A DNA stretch of 6,090 nucleotides from Streptomyces violaceus (GTDB lineage: Bacteria; Actinomycetota; Actinomycetes; Streptomycetales; Streptomycetaceae): positions 27,772-33,861 of the forward strand of contig KL569199.1 of NCBI GenBank assembly GCA_000715635.1, written 5' to 3'. The notes under the pieces were generated by a model. The model was not told where the DNA came from and searched no databases. It saw nothing but the letters and a program-made list of their open reading frames with translations. This document shows, piece after piece, positions 4,754 through 6,090 of this stretch. The number at the start of each line of letters is the position of its first letter. Positions within the stretch are counted from its first letter, which is position 1. The translations under genes were made by a program, and so were the position numbers.

Positions 4754-5794
4754 CTAGACGGCCACGTACGTCACCGGTTCGCTCCCCGGCACCGCCTCCG
4801 CCCGGCCCAGCTTGACCAGGCGGCGCAGATGGGCCTCGGCCTCCGAGACCGCGATGTTCCGGGAGCCGTACGGGATCTGCTCCCAGGGGCGGTTCCACTC
4901 CATGCGTTCGGCGAGCTGCCAGGGCGTGAGGGGCTCGGCGAGGAGGGCCCGCAGGGCGGTGAGGCGGGCCTCGTGGTGGGTGAGCAGCTCGCGCACACGG
5001 GCGGCGGCGTCCGGGAACGGGTGCTGGTGGGCCGGGAGCACCTCGGCGGGGGCGAGGCGGCCGACGCGTTCGAGGCTGTCGAGGTAGTCGCCGAGGGGGT
5101 CGGTCACCGTGGCGTCGTCCGGATCCTCGTAGAGGCCGATGTGCGGGCTGATCCCGGGCAGCAGGTGGTCGCCGGAGAACAGGCGACCGTGGCCCGGGAG
5201 CCGGGCGGGGTGGGTCTCCTCAAGGTGGAGGCAGACGTGGCCGGGCGTGTGCCCCGGGGTCCAGATCGCGCGCAGGCGGCGTCCCGCGAGGTCGAGGAGT
5301 TCGCCCGGGACGATGTCGCGGTCGGGCAGGGCGGGGGAGAGGCCGGGCAGGGCGCGGGGCCGGGGCGTACGCAGCGGGGCGATGTGCTCCTCGGGCGCTC
5401 CGGCGGCGGTGAGCTTGGCGGTCATGTACGAGAACCAGCGCTCGGGCCGGGCCTGACGGGTCCGTCGTACGACCGCGGTGTCCGCCGCGTGCATCGCGAT
5501 CCAGGCGCCCGACGCCTCGCGGACCCGGCCGGACAGGCCGTGGTGGTCCGGGTGGTGGTGGGTGATGACCACGCCGTGGATCTCGGCCACCGAGGTGCCG
5601 CACGCCGTGAGGCCGTCCGCGAGGGTGTCCCAGGACTCCGGGTCGTCCCAGCCGGTGTCGATGAGGACCGGCCCCCGGTCGGTGTCGACGACGTACACGA
5701 GGGTGTGGCCGAGGGGGTTGTCCGGGATGGGGACCCGGAGGGAGCGGACGCCTCCGCCGTGGTCGTGCACGGGCCCGATCTGGCTGCTCTTCAT
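4754..5794 (-). CDS. MBL-fold metallo-hydrolase
   Basis: A 346-residue protein with the start taken at the ATG at 5794. GGAGG lies 4 bases upstream, and a TATAGT promoter element at 5835-5830 makes the further upstream ATG at 5824 too close to the transcript start. The zinc-binding motif H-x-H-x-D-H is H79, H81, D83, H84 in THHHPDHHG. Other metal ligands are likely H186 (TPGHTPGH), D209 (FSGDH) and H256 (PAHQH). Residues about 265-346 look like the C-terminal winged-helix module common in this branch of the superfamily (LTPWQLAERM, then EAHLRRLVKLGRAE). Known for the superfamily: hydrolysis of thioesters, lactones, phosphodiesters and similar substrates. The LACTB2-like layout with a winged-helix tail does not fix the substrate. 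It diverges from an aldehyde dehydrogenase gene and probably acts in the same pathway. A beta-lactam resistance role is not suggested by the sequence. Confidence 0.93.
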   Translation of the reverse strand: MKSSQIGPVHDHGGGVRSLRVPIPDNPLGHTLVYVVDTDRGPVLIDTGWDDPESWDTLADGLTACGTSVAEIHGVVITHHHPDHHGLSGRVREASGAWIAMHAADTAVVRRTRQARPERWFSYMTAKLTAAGAPEEHIAPLRTPRPRALPGLSPALPDRDIVPGELLDLAGRRLRAIWTPGHTPGHVCLHLEETHPARLPGHGRLFSGDHLLPGISPHIGLYEDPDDATVTDPLGDYLDSLERVGRLAPAEVLPAHQHPFPDAAARVRELLTHHEARLTALRALLAEPLTPWQLAERMEWNRPWEQIPYGSRNIAVSEAEAHLRRLVKLGRAEAVPGSEPVTYVAV

Positions 5795-5798
5795 CTGC

Positions 5799-5803
5799 CC
5801 TCC
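5799..5803 (-). promoter_or_regulatory. Ribosome binding site that decides the MBL gene start
   Basis: GGAGG on the - strand ends 4 bases before the ATG at 5794. The in-frame ATG at 5824 has no such site and lies 5 bases after the candidate -10 element. Confidence 0.7.
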
Positions 5804-5829
5804 GCCCCCACGCCCCACGGCCATTGCCC

Positions 5830-5859
5830 ACTATAACTAGAACTGGTATCAGTTCTGAA
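5830..5859 (-). promoter_or_regulatory. Candidate promoter of the MBL gene
   Basis: TATAGT (5835-5830) is a strong -10 match. TTCAGA (5859-5854), 18 bases upstream, is a fair -35. Transcription would start near 5823, giving a leader of about 30 bases before the ATG at 5794. The palindrome at 5839-5856 falls between the two elements. Confidence 0.55.
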
Positions 5860-5866
5860 ATACCGT
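5838..5866 (+). promoter_or_regulatory. Candidate promoter of the aldehyde dehydrogenase gene
   Basis: TACCGT (5861-5866) fits the TAnnnT -10 form. TAGAAC (5838-5843), 17 bases upstream, is a weak -35. The palindrome covers the -35 and spacer. This is weaker than the promoter on the other strand. Confidence 0.4.
5839..5856. promoter_or_regulatory. Perfect 7-4-7 palindromic operator in the divergent promoter
   Basis: AGAACTG, spacer GTAT, CAGTTCT. The arms are fully complementary, and the site is centred between the divergent MBL and aldehyde dehydrogenase genes, overlapping both candidate promoters. The size and the AAC...GTT core resemble operators of TetR-family repressors such as those of lipid and steroid catabolism in actinobacteria. 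No regulator gene is visible in the window, so assignment to TetR is inference. Confidence 0.7.
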
Positions 5867-5900
5867 CAGGAACGGGCCCCGTCCCCGGGAGGCATGCGCC

Positions 5901-6090
5901 ATGACCGAACTCGTGGAACACGGACAGCTGTTCATCGGCGGGGAGTTGACCGACCCCCTGGGCGAGGACGTCATCGAGGTGATCTCGCCGCACACGGAAG
6001 AGGTCATCGGACGCGTCCCGCACGCCTCGACCGCGGATGTGGACCGGGCGGTGGGGGTGGCGCGGCGGGCGTTCGACGAGGGGCCCTGGC
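5901..6090 (+). CDS. Aldehyde dehydrogenase, N-terminal part (continues beyond window)
   Basis: The first 63 codons of a gene that runs off the window end. The start ATG at 5901 has GGGAGG 8 bases upstream. An ATG at 5894 is out of frame. The translation MTELVEHGQLFIGGELTDPL, then VISPHTEEVIGRVPHASTADVDRAV and ARRAFDEGPW, shows the N-terminal hallmarks of NAD(P)-dependent aldehyde dehydrogenases (superfamily ALDH): the FIGGE/W start, a P-x-T/H-E-E-V-I-G-x-V-P strand, DVDRAV-x-x-ARRAFD and GPW. The catalytic Cys and Glu lie beyond the window, so activity cannot be checked. It diverges from the MBL hydrolase gene across a shared palindromic operator, which suggests co-regulation and a shared catabolic or aldehyde-detoxifying role. 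Substrate unknown. Confidence 0.92.
   Translation, partial: MTELVEHGQLFIGGELTDPLGEDVIEVISPHTEEVIGRVPHASTADVDRAVGVARRAFDEGPW

Noticed and set aside
4754..5794. MBL-fold protein as a beta-lactamase resistance gene
   Set aside because: The HxHxDH motif is shared by the whole superfamily; there is no signal peptide, and the winged-helix tail and the aldehyde dehydrogenase neighbour point to intracellular metabolism.
4721..5836. 371-codon + strand frame opposite the MBL gene
   Set aside because: The - strand carries the intact HxHxDH metallo-hydrolase; the + frame is a GC-rich shadow without motifs.

Overview
The base composition (very high GC with G or C in most third codon positions), the sparse use of TTG/GTG starts, and the protein families present (DUF574-type methyltransferase, XRE-DUF5753 regulator, DUF5819, HTTM) point to a Streptomyces or a close relative. 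The window is chromosomal in character. I see no rRNA, tRNA, CRISPR array, transposase or replication origin.

Layout, left to right. (1) The 3' part of a DUF574/Methyltransf_19 SAM-dependent methyltransferase runs on the + strand to 746. (2) It converges, across a short GC-rich hairpin, on an XRE-family regulator with a DUF5753 domain on the - strand (774-1682). (3) A 266-base gap holds a candidate promoter for the regulator and a weak 46-codon ORF. (4) Reading leftward on the - strand from 4616 is a compact three-gene unit. First comes a secreted protein with Gly/Lys/His/Arg-rich octapeptide repeats and a four-cysteine tail containing CSPGFWRNHHPEEW. Next is a single-span DUF5819 protein, then a multi-span HTTM-domain membrane protein that starts one base after the DUF5819 stop. 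A perfect 17-bp hairpin followed by a pyrimidine tract sits between the secreted gene and the other two. (5) Upstream of the unit is a lower-GC leader with a 10-bp-phased direct repeat. (6) An MBL-fold hydrolase (- strand) and the first 63 codons of an aldehyde dehydrogenase (+ strand) diverge around a perfect 7-4-7 palindrome that overlaps both candidate promoters.

How the parts may work together. The most interesting element is the 1949-4616 unit. HTTM proteins include SdpB, and the DUF5819 protein has the same outline as SdpA-like proteins: one N-terminal span followed by a Q-x-W-x-x-F-x-P type motif. In Bacillus, SdpA and SdpB are needed to mature a secreted toxin precursor, SdpC. I therefore propose, as inference, a secreted-substrate/maturation cassette in which the repeat protein is the substrate and the hairpin keeps the two membrane proteins at lower dose than their substrate. 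The precursor itself does not resemble SdpC that I can see, so the product and its activity are unknown. The MBL/aldehyde dehydrogenase pair looks like a separately regulated catabolic or detoxification locus, probably under a TetR-type repressor encoded elsewhere.
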